In this document: positions 24,736 to 32,678 of the stretch, one piece after another | How the letters are laid out: every line of letters starts with the position of its first letter | Position numbering within the stretch: position 1 is the first letter of the stretch | Origin: Burkholderiales bacterium C2 | Lineage (GTDB): Bacteria > Pseudomonadota > Gammaproteobacteria > Burkholderiales > Burkholderiaceae_C | Direction of reading: 5' to 3' | Length of the DNA stretch: 64,000 nt | NCBI GenBank assembly: GCA_005503085.1 | Contig: SCOI01000014.1 | Location: 62,001 to 126,000, forward strand | The notes under the pieces: model-generated | Databases searched by the model: none | What the model was told of the DNA's origin: nothing | Seen by the model: only the letters and a program-made list of their open reading frames with translations | Translations under genes and position numbers: made by a program

Positions 24736-25770
24736 TCAACGAGCCTGGGCGACGCGGGACGCAGCAGCGGCCGGGCGCACCTGGGGCAGCATGTCCTGCC
24801 CGATGCCGTGCGTCAGACGCTCGACGGCCCCTCCCTGCAGCGAGACGCTGTAGATCGAGGTGCGCACGTCACGCGTGCTGGCAAAGTAGATGCGCTGCCC
24901 GTCGACGGACCATTCCGGTGACATATCGTCAAGCTGGGAATCGCTCAGCGCGCGCGCCTTCGTGCCGTCGACATTCATGACCCATAGGCGGGTTACCCCT
25001 TCGCCACCGGCATTGCTCAGAAACGCCAGATGACGGCCGTCGGGCGAGAAACGCGGCGCCGAGTTGAAGGCCTTGTTGTCGGTCAGTGCACGCCTGTCAC
25101 TGCCATCCAGCGCGATCGAGAAGATCTCGGCGACGCTGTTCTGCCGGGTGGTGAACAGCACACGCAGACCATCGGGCGTGAACTGCGGCTGACTATCGTC
25201 CCGGCCTGGCGAACGCGTCAGGTTCTGTGCAGCACTGCCGTCGGCGTTCATGATCCACAGATCGCGTCGGTTCTCGTTGCGCATGAAGGCGATGCGCTTG
25301 CCGTCCGGCGACCAGACCGGCTCCACATCGTCTTCTGCATACTCGGTCAGGCGCTGCTGGTTCTTGCCGTCCGCATCCATGCGGTAGATGTTCTGGTTGC
25401 CGTCCCGGTGACTGACAAACACCAGATGGCGACCGTCGGGCGACCAGCGCGGACTGTCATTCAGATGATTGCCCTGGGTCAGCTGTCGATGGCTGCCACT
25501 GAGCATGTCGTGAACGAACACATGCGCATAAGCCCCTGCAGCTGCGACATATGCGACGTACCGGCCATCGGGTGACCAGCGCGCATCAAACACCGCCGAC
25601 GGCTGGGCTCCCCGCATCTTCTGCACATCCTGCCCTTGCTGGCGCAGGTGGTAGAGCTCGGCCGCCCCGTTGCGGCTGCTGATCACCAGCAATTCGTCCG
25701 ACACTGTTGCGGCCGAGGCCACACCTGCACTCAACACCGCGAGTAGCGACATGAACCCTTGCAGCTTCAT
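24736..25770 (-). CDS. Periplasmic TolB-like PD40 beta-propeller protein
   Basis: A 344-residue exported protein with a signal peptide (MKLQGFMSLLAVLSAGVASA). Six or seven PD40/WD40-like blades follow, each with a 'WSPDGRxxxF' core: 'ARWSPDGRYVAYVA', 'PRWSPDGRHLVFVSH', 'PVWSPDGKRIAFMRN', 'PQFTPDGLRVLFTT', 'PRFSPDGRHLAFLS' and 'PEWSVDGQRIYFAS'. This is the fold of the TolB C-terminal propeller, but the TolB N-terminal domain is missing and there is no tol-pal context. It is therefore a TolB-like protein rather than TolB. It lies between a small exported protein (9-base gap) and the dockerin protein (59-base gap) in one operon, suggesting a shared extracellular or periplasmic role. Confidence 0.85.
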   Translation of the reverse strand: MKLQGFMSLLAVLSAGVASAATVSDELLVISSRNGAAELYHLRQQGQDVQKMRGAQPSAVFDARWSPDGRYVAYVAAAGAYAHVFVHDMLSGSHRQLTQGNHLNDSPRWSPDGRHLVFVSHRDGNQNIYRMDADGKNQQRLTEYAEDDVEPVWSPDGKRIAFMRNENRRDLWIMNADGSAAQNLTRSPGRDDSQPQFTPDGLRVLFTTRQNSVAEIFSIALDGSDRRALTDNKAFNSAPRFSPDGRHLAFLSNAGGEGVTRLWVMNVDGTKARALSDSQLDDMSPEWSVDGQRIYFASTRDVRTSIYSVSLQGGAVERLTHGIGQDMLPQVRPAAAASRVAQAR

Positions 25771-25779
25771 GGCCGGGCC

Positions 25780-26127
25780 TCACTGAGCAAAGTTGACAGT
25801 GGCCTGAGCCAGCGCGCGGCCACCGGTGTCGGCGACCGTGACCCGATAGCTGCCGGGCAGGGAAGCGACGAGGCGATAACTCAGCTGCCCGTTGCCGTCC
25901 ACAACAGCGCTGTAGCCAGCAGTCTGTCCGCCAGGCGCCGCAACGAAAACCGTCACCGCTGCCCCGGCCGGCAGGCCGTGGCCTTTAAGCACCGCAGGCT
26001 CCGTGGTCTTCAGCACCGAGGGGCCGGAGAGACTGGCAGTTGTTGATGCGGGGGACTGGGCCTGGGCGGAGGCACCCAGGCTCAAACACAGAAGGCCCGA
26101 GACCAGGCCGGGAATCCACTGGGACAT
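25780..26127 (-). CDS. Small exported protein, first gene of the dockerin operon
   Basis: A 115-residue protein with a signal peptide (MSQWIPGLVSGLLCLSLGAS, then AQAQ). The mature part is about 90 residues and looks like a single Ig/Big-like or filamin-like beta-sandwich: 'LKGHGLPAGAAVTVFVAAPG', 'YSAVVDGNGQLSYRLVASLP' and 'YRVTVADTGG'. No catalytic motif is visible. The start at 26127 has a good AAGGAG site; an upstream in-frame ATG would put the signal sequence in the interior. The role is unknown. It heads the leftward operon with the propeller, dockerin and cohesin-like genes. Confidence 0.75.
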   Translation of the reverse strand: MSQWIPGLVSGLLCLSLGASAQAQSPASTTASLSGPSVLKTTEPAVLKGHGLPAGAAVTVFVAAPGGQTAGYSAVVDGNGQLSYRLVASLPGSYRVTVADTGGRALAQATVNFAQ

Positions 26128-26360
26128 GTTTGGCTCCTTCACTTTTCTGGGCGATATTCGCCCGCCGCGTAGAGCCAATACTTTCACTAGAAGCGTCCGG
26201 CGGCAATCGCCCAAACGGCAAAACCCGACATCGGATCCCCCGCGTTCGGGGGGATTTCTGGGCTCATCCCCCTAGTAACAAGGTGTGAATGAAAGGCGTT
26301 ATCAGTTCAACCGGATGCGAGTCGACGCGAGGAAGAAAAGTGCAGGAATGCAACCGGTGC
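26128..26360 (-). promoter_or_regulatory. Upstream region of the dockerin operon with repeated ATCCCCC boxes and dyads
   Basis: This 233-base gene-free stretch holds three copies of an ATCCCCC box: 26235-26241 and 26266-26272 in the same orientation, and 26249-26255 inverted. The first two form a hairpin or an operator dyad. A dyad CCTaGTaACaAGG lies at 26271-26283. A perfect 6-bp hairpin GGGCGA-TAT-TCGCCC lies at 26149-26163, within the likely 5' leader just before the ribosome site. No confident -35/-10 pair can be named. Regulator binding is inferred from the repeat arrangement only. Confidence 0.4.
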
Positions 26361-27971
26361 TCAAGCCCGCCGCATCGCCCGTGACAACATGATCACGGGG
26401 ATCAGCCCGACCAGCACGATGGCCAGCGAGGGCAGCGCAGCCTCGCCCAGGCGTTCATCGCGCGCCAGCTGATAGGCGACAACGGCCAAGGTGTCGCTGT
26501 TGAAGGGCCGCAGCACCAGGGTCGCCGGCAACTCCTTCATCACATCGACAAACACCAGCAGTGCTGCGGCCCAGGCCGAGCGCGCCAGCAAGGGGGCATG
26601 CAACTCGAGAAACATCCGGGTGCGCGAGGCGCCCAGCATGCGAGCGGTCTCGTCCACGGTCGGCGAGATGCGGGCATAGCCGGCCTCCAGCGACTGCAGG
26701 GCCACGCCGGAGAAGCGCACCAGATAGGCATACATCAGGCCGGCAATGGTGCCGGTCATCAGACTGGTCAAGCCCAGCTGCGGCCAGCGCTCCTGCAGCC
26801 AGCCCAGCGGCAGCAGGATGCCGATCGCGATCACCGCGCCAGGCACGGCATAGCCCAGCGACACGATACGGGTCGAGACGCCCAGCAGGGCAGAGCCCGA
26901 GCCGCGCACCCGTCCCAGATAGGCCAGAACCAGGGCCAGCAGCACCGCCAGCAGGGCGGCCAGACCGGACAGCTTCAGGCTGCTCAGGCTCCACTGCACA
27001 AAGCGCGCCAGTGGCAGCCCCAATTCAGCATGCAGGGCCTCCTGCCACAGCAGTTGCAAAAGTACGAGCACCGGCACGACAAAGCCCAGCAGGATGGGCA
27101 GCGTGCACAGCAGCACGGCTGCCAGCGCCGCGCCGCCATGCAACGGCAAAGGACGCGCCTCGGCCGCATGCAGCGCGCCGCTGCGGCTGCTGGCAAAACG
27201 CAGCTTGGCCTGAGCGCGCCGCTCCAGCCACAGCAGGGCGCCGACCGCCAGCAGCAGCACCGAGGCCAGCTGCGCCGCAGCGGTCTTGTCATTCATCACC
27301 AGCCAGGCCTTGTAGACACCGGTGGTCAAGGTGGTCAGTCCGAAATAAGCGCCGACCCCATAGTCAGCCAGCGTCTCCATCAGCGCCAGCGCGATGCCGG
27401 CGGCAAGCGCGGGTCGGGCCAACGGCAGCGCGACCTCGCGCACCCGGCGCGTGGTGCCGGCGCCCAGCATGCGCGCCGCTTCCATCAAGGCCACGCCCCG
27501 CTCGCTCAGCGCGGTGCGGGTCAGCAGGTAGACATAGGGATAGAGACACAGCACGAACAGGCCCACGGCACCGGGCAGGCTGCGCACATCGGGCCAGAGC
27601 GCGCCCTGAGCCCCGGTCATCGCGCGCAGCCAGGTCTGCAAAGCGCCGCTGTACTGCAAGGCATCGGTGTAGGCGTAGGCAGCCACATAGGCCGGCATCG
27701 CCATCGGCAGCAGCAGACCCCATTCGAAGAAGCGCCGGCCCGGAAAGTCAAACAGGCTGACCGCCGCCGCCGTGGCACCGCCGATCAGGGCCACGCCGAT
27801 GGCCACACAGACCGACAGCAGCAAGGAGGCCCAGGCGTACTCGGGCAGCACGGTCTGCAACTGGTGCTGCAGGATGGCCAGGGCCTGCGCATCCAGCGCC
27901 AGCCAGGAACCCAGGATGCCCAGCACGGGCACGGCCAACAAAAGGCAGACAACAGTGATCAGGCGCAGCAT
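26361..27971 (-). CDS. Iron(III)-type ABC transporter permease (two fused permease units)
   Basis: A 536-residue membrane protein with about 12 predicted helices arranged as two BPD_transp_1 modules, as in FbpB/AfuB-type ferric iron permeases. Each half has an EAA-like loop: 'EAARMLGAGTTRRVREVALP' near residues 165-184, and 'ETARMLGASRTRMFLELHAP' near 437-456. These contact the ATPase. It is transcribed divergently from the matching ATP-binding gene across about 106 bases, which contain a Fur-like site. A periplasmic binding protein gene is missing from this locus. Iron is the likely substrate, but thiamine or other FbpB-like substrates are possible. Confidence 0.9.
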   Translation of the reverse strand: MLRLITVVCLLLAVPVLGILGSWLALDAQALAILQHQLQTVLPEYAWASLLLSVCVAIGVALIGGATAAAVSLFDFPGRRFFEWGLLLPMAMPAYVAAYAYTDALQYSGALQTWLRAMTGAQGALWPDVRSLPGAVGLFVLCLYPYVYLLTRTALSERGVALMEAARMLGAGTTRRVREVALPLARPALAAGIALALMETLADYGVGAYFGLTTLTTGVYKAWLVMNDKTAAAQLASVLLLAVGALLWLERRAQAKLRFASSRSGALHAAEARPLPLHGGAALAAVLLCTLPILLGFVVPVLVLLQLLWQEALHAELGLPLARFVQWSLSSLKLSGLAALLAVLLALVLAYLGRVRGSGSALLGVSTRIVSLGYAVPGAVIAIGILLPLGWLQERWPQLGLTSLMTGTIAGLMYAYLVRFSGVALQSLEAGYARISPTVDETARMLGASRTRMFLELHAPLLARSAWAAALLVFVDVMKELPATLVLRPFNSDTLAVVAYQLARDERLGEAALPSLAIVLVGLIPVIMLSRAMRRA

Positions 27972-28028
27972 GCGGTGGTTGGCGCGGACGCCAACGCGTG
28001 GCAGGCCAGCTCTTGATATCGGTCAAAC

Positions 28029-28058
28029 GAGAACGATGCGCATTCGGATGCGCATTCC
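28029..28058. promoter_or_regulatory. Putative Fur box between divergent iron transporter genes
   Basis: GAGAACGATGCGCATTC at 28029-28045 resembles beta/gammaproteobacterial Fur boxes (GAGAATGATTCGCATT-like). Its right half is repeated: GATGCGCATTC occurs at 28035-28045 and again at 28047-28057, a 12-base period. Overlapping half-sites of this kind are common at Fur-controlled promoters. The site lies midway between the permease and ATPase starts and could repress both under iron sufficiency. Confidence 0.55.
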
Positions 28059-28077
28059 AGCCCGGTATCATAGGTCC

Positions 28078-29181
28078 ATGTTTCTCGCACTTGATCAGGT
28101 CGGCCTGCGCTATCCCGGCGCCGCCGGCGGGCCCGCCGGCAAGGCGGCGGTGGACGGCGTCTCCTTCGGCCTGGCACGCGGCCAGATCGGCGTGCTGATC
28201 GGCCCCTCGGGCTGTGGCAAGACCTCGCTGCTGCGCAGCATCGCCGGCCTGGAGCGTCTGCATAGTGGCCGCATCCTGATCGACGGCGAGGCGCTGGCCG
28301 ATGCCTCCACAGGACTGCACCTCGCCCCCGAGGCGCGTCGCATCGGCATGGTGTTCCAGGACTACGCGCTGTTCCCGCACCTCTCGGTAGCCGACAACAT
28401 CGGCTTCGGCCTGCGCCATCTGGCCCGCGAGCCACGCCAGCAGCGCATCGCAGAGGTGCTGGACCTGGTGGGCCTGGCCCACGCGGCCAAGCGCGCGCCA
28501 CACCAACTGTCGGGCGGCCAGCAGCAGCGCGTCGCACTGGCAAGAGCACTGGCCCCGTCGCCACGGCTGCTGCTGCTCGACGAGCCCTTCTCCAGCCTCG
28601 ACGTCGATCTGCGTGAACACTTGTCTCAAGAGCTGCGCGGCATCCTGCGCGCCAGCGGCACCACGGCGCTGTTCGTCACCCATGACCAAGGCGAGGCCTT
28701 CGCAATCGGCGATGTCGTCGGTGTGATGCAGCATGGCCGGCTGGAGCAATGGGACGAGTCCTATAGCGTCTACCACCGCCCGGCCACCCGTTTCGTCGCC
28801 GATTTCATCGGCCATGGCGTTTTTGTTTCCGGCCGCATCGTCCAGGGCAGCACCGACCCGGTGGTGCAGACCGCGCTGGGCGATCTCAGCGATGCCGGCG
28901 AATGCGCGCTGCCCTCAGCCTACCCGGGCGGCGAATGCGAGGTGCTGCTGCGCGCCGATGACATCGTGCATGACGACGATGCGCCGGTGAAGGCCCGGAT
29001 CGAGCGCAAGATCTTTCGCGGCGCCGAGTTCCTCTACACGCTGCGCCTGTCCAGCGGCGAGCAGTTGGTGGCCCATGTGCCCTCGCATCACGACCACCAG
29101 GTCGGCGAGTGGATAGGCATACGCGCCCATGTCGACCATGTCGTGACTTTCGGCAGACCCAGCCCGGTTGCCGCAGAGTAG
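28078..29181 (+). CDS. Iron(III)-type ABC transporter ATP-binding protein
   Basis: A 367-residue ATPase of the FbpC/PotA clade. Walker A is GPSGCGKTS (about residues 42-50), Q-loop 'VFQDYALFPHLSV', ABC signature LSGGQQQR, Walker B 'LLLLDEPFSSLD' and the H-loop His in 'FVTHDQGEAF'. A C-terminal regulatory TOBE-like domain of about 120 residues follows (from about 245, with 'EVLLRADDIVHDDDAPVKAR'), as in FbpC. It should energise the permease encoded divergently. The start MFLALDQVGLRYPG at 28078 matches the family; the upstream open frame is antisense to the permease gene. Confidence 0.92.
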   Translation: MFLALDQVGLRYPGAAGGPAGKAAVDGVSFGLARGQIGVLIGPSGCGKTSLLRSIAGLERLHSGRILIDGEALADASTGLHLAPEARRIGMVFQDYALFPHLSVADNIGFGLRHLAREPRQQRIAEVLDLVGLAHAAKRAPHQLSGGQQQRVALARALAPSPRLLLLDEPFSSLDVDLREHLSQELRGILRASGTTALFVTHDQGEAFAIGDVVGVMQHGRLEQWDESYSVYHRPATRFVADFIGHGVFVSGRIVQGSTDPVVQTALGDLSDAGECALPSAYPGGECEVLLRADDIVHDDDAPVKARIERKIFRGAEFLYTLRLSSGEQLVAHVPSHHDHQVGEWIGIRAHVDHVVTFGRPSPVAAE

Positions 29182-29380
29182 GCCTAAGCAAACTTGTGTA
29201 AAGCGGCGGTATTTCGACGCAAAGAACGCTTGAATGCGCCGAATAGCCCAGCAAATGGGGGCCTCTACCGAGGCTTGCTGTCAAGCAGCGCCCTATACTC
29301 GCTGCAAGGTCTTCGCTTCTGGCTTAGTCTGTGGCGCAAGCTCTGAATGGCTGTATTTCACCGATAGGACACACCGCATC

Positions 29381-30814
29381 ATGGGTGCCAAACTTAAAGT
29401 AGCAGGCTGGGTCGCGTTGGGCGCCCTGGCGGGCGGAATGACCACGATGCAGTTGCAGGCCAACGCCCGCAGCAGCCTGTCGCCATTGCCGCTGGAAGAG
29501 TTGCAGCAGCTCGCGGCGGTGTTCGGCATGGTCAAGAGCGACTATGTCGAGCCGGTCGATGAGAAGAAGCTCATCAACGACGCGATTGCCGGCATGGTCT
29601 CCGGACTCGACCCGCACTCGCAGTTCTTCGACAAGAAGAGCTTCAAGGAATTCCGCGAAGGCACCAGCGGTCGCTTTGTCGGCGTCGGCATCGAGATCGG
29701 CATGGAAGATGGCCTGGTCAAGATCGTCTCGCCGATCGAAGGCTCGCCCGCCTTCCGCGCCGGCCTGAAGAGCGGCGACCTGATCAGCCGCATCGACGAC
29801 ACGCCGGTCAAGGGCCTCGGGCTCGACCAGGCCGTCAAGCGCATGCGCGGCGAACCCAATACCAAGGTGCAGCTGATGATCTTCCGCAAGGCGGAGAGTC
29901 GCAGTTTCCCGGTCACGATCACCCGCGAGGAAATCCGCGTGCAAAGCGTGCGCGGCAAGGTCATCGAGCCCGGCTATGCCTGGCTGCGCGTCAGCCAGTT
30001 CCAGGATCGCACGGTCGACGACTTCGTCAAGAAGCTCGACGAGATCCTCAAGCAGGAGCCCAATCTGAAGGGCCTGGTGCTCGATCTGCGCAACGATCCC
30101 GGCGGCCTGCTGGAAGCCTCGGTAGCGATCTCCGCCGCCTTCCTGCCCAAGGGCGTGGATGTCGTGTCCACCAATGGCCAGATCGCCGACTCCAAGGCCA
30201 ACTTCAAGGCCGACCCCGACTACTACCAGCGCCGTGGCGGCAGCGACCCGCTGAAGAAGCTGCCGGCCTCGCTGAAGACCGTGCCCCTGGTGGTGCTGGT
30301 CAACGAAGGTTCGGCCTCGGCCAGCGAGATCGTCGCCGGCGCACTGCAGGACCATAAGCGTGCCGTCGTGATGGGCGCACAGACCTTCGGCAAGGGCTCG
30401 GTGCAGACGGTGCGCCAGCTCAGCCCGGAAACCGCGCTGAAGATCACCACTGCGCGCTACTACACGCCCAGCGGCCGCTCGATCCAGGCCAAGGGCATCG
30501 TGCCCGATGTGCTGCTGGACGAAACCGCCGAAGGCAATGTATTCGCCGCGCTGCGCATGCGCGAGGCCGATCTTGAAAAGCACCTGAACAACGGCCCCGA
30601 GGAGAAGGATGAGGCGCGCGAGAAGGCCCGCGAGGAAGCGCGCCAGAAGCTCGAGGCCGAGTTCGCCAAGAAGAACGAGCCGCCCAAGCCCCTGCCCGAG
30701 TTCGGCTCGGCCGAGGACTTCCCGCTGCTCCAGGCGCTGAACCAGCTCAAAGGCAAGCCGGTGGCCGTCTCGAAGACCGCGACCGAACGCAAGGCCGAGG
30801 CCAAGATCGACTGA
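29381..30814 (+). CDS. ctpA: S41 family C-terminal processing peptidase (CtpA)
   Basis: A 477-residue periplasmic serine protease. An N-terminal hydrophobic anchor (about residues 5-22, VAGWVALGALAGGMTTMQ) is followed by the S41 N-terminal helical cap, a PDZ domain at about 95-170 ('GRFVGVGIEIGMEDG', 'PAFRAGLKSGDLISRIDD'), and the S41 core with 'LVLDLRNDPGGLLEASVAI'. The catalytic Ser lies in EGSASASEI at 309-317, with Lys338 in FGKGSVQ completing the Ser/Lys dyad. The C-terminal 90 residues are highly charged, with an Ala/Glu/Lys coiled-coil stretch. It cleaves C-termini of envelope proteins. The start at 29381 was preferred over an upstream in-frame ATG because it opens directly into the anchor. 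Confidence 0.93.
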   Translation: MGAKLKVAGWVALGALAGGMTTMQLQANARSSLSPLPLEELQQLAAVFGMVKSDYVEPVDEKKLINDAIAGMVSGLDPHSQFFDKKSFKEFREGTSGRFVGVGIEIGMEDGLVKIVSPIEGSPAFRAGLKSGDLISRIDDTPVKGLGLDQAVKRMRGEPNTKVQLMIFRKAESRSFPVTITREEIRVQSVRGKVIEPGYAWLRVSQFQDRTVDDFVKKLDEILKQEPNLKGLVLDLRNDPGGLLEASVAISAAFLPKGVDVVSTNGQIADSKANFKADPDYYQRRGGSDPLKKLPASLKTVPLVVLVNEGSASASEIVAGALQDHKRAVVMGAQTFGKGSVQTVRQLSPETALKITTARYYTPSGRSIQAKGIVPDVLLDETAEGNVFAALRMREADLEKHLNNGPEEKDEAREKAREEARQKLEAEFAKKNEPPKPLPEFGSAEDFPLLQALNQLKGKPVAVSKTATERKAEAKID

Positions 30815-30833
30815 GCCCGACCCGCACTGCAAG

Positions 30834-30860
30834 AAACGGCCCGCTACAAGCGGGCCGTTT
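30834..30860 (+). terminator. Rho-independent terminator after ctpA
   Basis: An 11-bp perfect stem (AAACGGCCCGC / GCGGGCCGTTT, 30834-30844 and 30850-30860) with a TACAA loop, 19 bases past the ctpA stop. The T tail is short (TTT only), but the flanking A and T runs make it bidirectional in form. Confidence 0.85.
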
Positions 30861-30885
30861 GCATGGTCGGCGCTATGCTTGGTGC

Positions 30886-31650
30886 ATGAACGACGAACAG
30901 CTGTTGCGCTACTCGCGCCATATCCTGCTGGACGAGATCGGCATCGAGGGCCAGCAAGCCCTGCTGCAAAGCCATGCGCTGATCATCGGCGCCGGCGGCC
31001 TGGGCTCCCCGGCGGCGCTCTACCTGGGCACGGCCGGCATTGGCCGGATCACCCTGGTCGACCACGATACGGTGGATCTGACCAATTTGCAGCGCCAGAT
31101 CGCCCACAGCCTGGCGCGTGTCGGCAGACCCAAGGCCGAATCGGCCGCCGCCGCGATCGCGGCGCTGAATCCCGAGGTGCAGGTTCGCACCGTGGCGCAG
31201 CGCGCCGATGCGGCCCTGCTGGATGAACTGGTCGCGAGCGCCGATGTGGTGCTGGACTGCAGCGACAACTTCGCTACCCGCCAGGCCGTCAACCGCGCCT
31301 GCGTCGCCCACCACCGGCCGCTGGTCTCGGGTGCGGCGCTGGGCTTCGATGCCCAGATCAGCGTCTACGACAGCCGCAGCGCCGACGCGCCTTGCTACGC
31401 CTGCCTCTTTCCGCCCGACGCCAGCTTCGAGGAGCAGCGCTGTGCCACGATGGGTGTGTTCGCGCCGCTGGTGGGCATCATCGGCAGCCTGCAGGCGGCC
31501 GAAGCCTTGAAGCTGCTGCTGAAGCTGCCCGGCCTGACCGGGCGCCTGCAGATGCTGGAGGCGCGAAGCATGGACTGGAGCGAAATACTTGTGCACAAAG
31601 ACCCAGCTTGTCCGGTCTGCAGCAGCAAAAGTCGAAGCGCCGCCGAATAA
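30886..31650 (+). CDS. MoeB/ThiF family adenylyltransferase
   Basis: A 254-residue E1-like enzyme that adenylates the C-terminal Gly-Gly of a small sulphur-carrier protein (MoaD or ThiS). The ATP-binding region has 'YSRHILLDEIGIEGQQALLQ', 'IIGAGGLGSPAALYLGTAGI', 'LVDHDTVDLTNLQRQ' (the D-x-V-x-x-S/T-N-L-Q-R motif) and 'VLDCSDNFATRQAVN'. Zinc is held by two CxxC pairs, CYAC near residue 172 and CPVC near 245. MoeB and ThiF cannot be separated on motifs alone, and no moa or thi gene adjoins. The start at 30886 gives the family N-terminus MNDEQLLRYSRHILL. Confidence 0.9.
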   Translation: MNDEQLLRYSRHILLDEIGIEGQQALLQSHALIIGAGGLGSPAALYLGTAGIGRITLVDHDTVDLTNLQRQIAHSLARVGRPKAESAAAAIAALNPEVQVRTVAQRADAALLDELVASADVVLDCSDNFATRQAVNRACVAHHRPLVSGAALGFDAQISVYDSRSADAPCYACLFPPDASFEEQRCATMGVFAPLVGIIGSLQAAEALKLLLKLPGLTGRLQMLEARSMDWSEILVHKDPACPVCSSKSRSAAE

Positions 31651-31762
31651 ATATCAGTTCTGACAGAGAAGTACGCAAGAAAATTCCTCGCAGCCTGACC
31701 TATGCTGCGCCCCGGGCGGCCCGGCCGCCCTTCTCCAGACTGCCCGTCGGGCAGCTTTCCAG

Positions 31763-32650
31763 ATGAACAAGCGCAATCAGCTCACCGCCCGCAATTTCCC
31801 CAGCGCCAAGGAGGAGGCCAAGGCCCTCGCTCAGTCGCCCCCGCTGGGCGACTATGACAGCCCGCAGAGCGCCTACCGCCTGGCCTTCACCGATACCGAT
31901 TTCCTGTTGCGCGAGGACATGCGTCCGATCCGCATGCAGCTCGAGCTGCTCAAGCCCGAGTTGGTGCAGAACGAGCTGGGCATCAAGGCCACCATCGTGA
32001 TGTTCGGCAGCGCCCGCATCCCCTCGGACGAAACCGCACGCGCGGCGCTGGCCCAGGCCAAGCTGGGCGGCGACGAGGTCGTGATCAAGCGTGCCGAGGT
32101 GCAGCTCAGCATGAGCCGCTACTACGAGGAGGCGCGCCGTTTTGCCCACATCGTCACCAAGGCCTCGATGGAGCGGGCCAACCCGATCTATGTAGTGACC
32201 GGCGGCGGCCCCGGCATCATGGAGGCCGGCAACCGCGGCGCCTACGAGGCCGGCGGCAAGAGCATAGGCCTGAACATCGTGCTGCCGCACGAGCAGCGCC
32301 CCAACCCCTACATTACGCCCGAGCTCTGCTTCCAGTTCCACTACTTCGCGCTGCGCAAGATGCACTTCTTGATGCGCTCGGTGGCCCTGGTCTGCTTCCC
32401 CGGCGGTTTCGGCACGCTCGACGAGCTGTTCGAGACCATGACGCTGATCCAGACCGGCAAATGCCGGCGCCGCCCCATCCTGATGTTCGGCCGCGAGTTC
32501 TGGACCCGGCTGATCAACTTCGAACTGCTGATCGAGACCGGCATGATCAGCCCCGGCGACGAGGAGCTGTTCCACTTTGTCGAGAGCGCCGAAGAAGCCT
32601 GGGAGTTGCTGGCGCGCGAGTACGAACTGGGCCAGGTCGGCAGCACCTGA
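31763..32650 (+). CDS. LOG family protein (TIGR00730-like Rossmann fold)
   Basis: A 295-residue protein of the 'lysine decarboxylase-like'/LOG family, which hydrolyses nucleoside 5'-monophosphates to the free base and ribose 5-phosphate and, for some members, makes active cytokinins. The signatures are 'VTGGGPGIMEAGNRGAYEAG' at about 145-164 and PGGFGTLDELFE at 213-224, which carries the catalytic Glu. The N-terminal 70 residues are an extension common in proteobacterial members. It lies 28 bases upstream of the arginase gene, on the same strand, and may share its transcript. The ribosome site before 31763 is weak. Confidence 0.88.
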   Translation: MNKRNQLTARNFPSAKEEAKALAQSPPLGDYDSPQSAYRLAFTDTDFLLREDMRPIRMQLELLKPELVQNELGIKATIVMFGSARIPSDETARAALAQAKLGGDEVVIKRAEVQLSMSRYYEEARRFAHIVTKASMERANPIYVVTGGGPGIMEAGNRGAYEAGGKSIGLNIVLPHEQRPNPYITPELCFQFHYFALRKMHFLMRSVALVCFPGGFGTLDELFETMTLIQTGKCRRRPILMFGREFWTRLINFELLIETGMISPGDEELFHFVESAEEAWELLAREYELGQVGST

Positions 32651-32678
32651 CATCACAAATCACTGAAAGAACCACACC

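Noticed and set aside
24736-25770. True TolB of the Tol-Pal system
   Set aside because: The N-terminal TolB domain is absent, and no tolQ, tolR, tolA or pal lies nearby.
26140-26215. Sigma-54 promoter for the dockerin operon
   Set aside because: GG and GC dinucleotides occur near -24/-12 positions, but spacing is off by one or three bases in each candidate.
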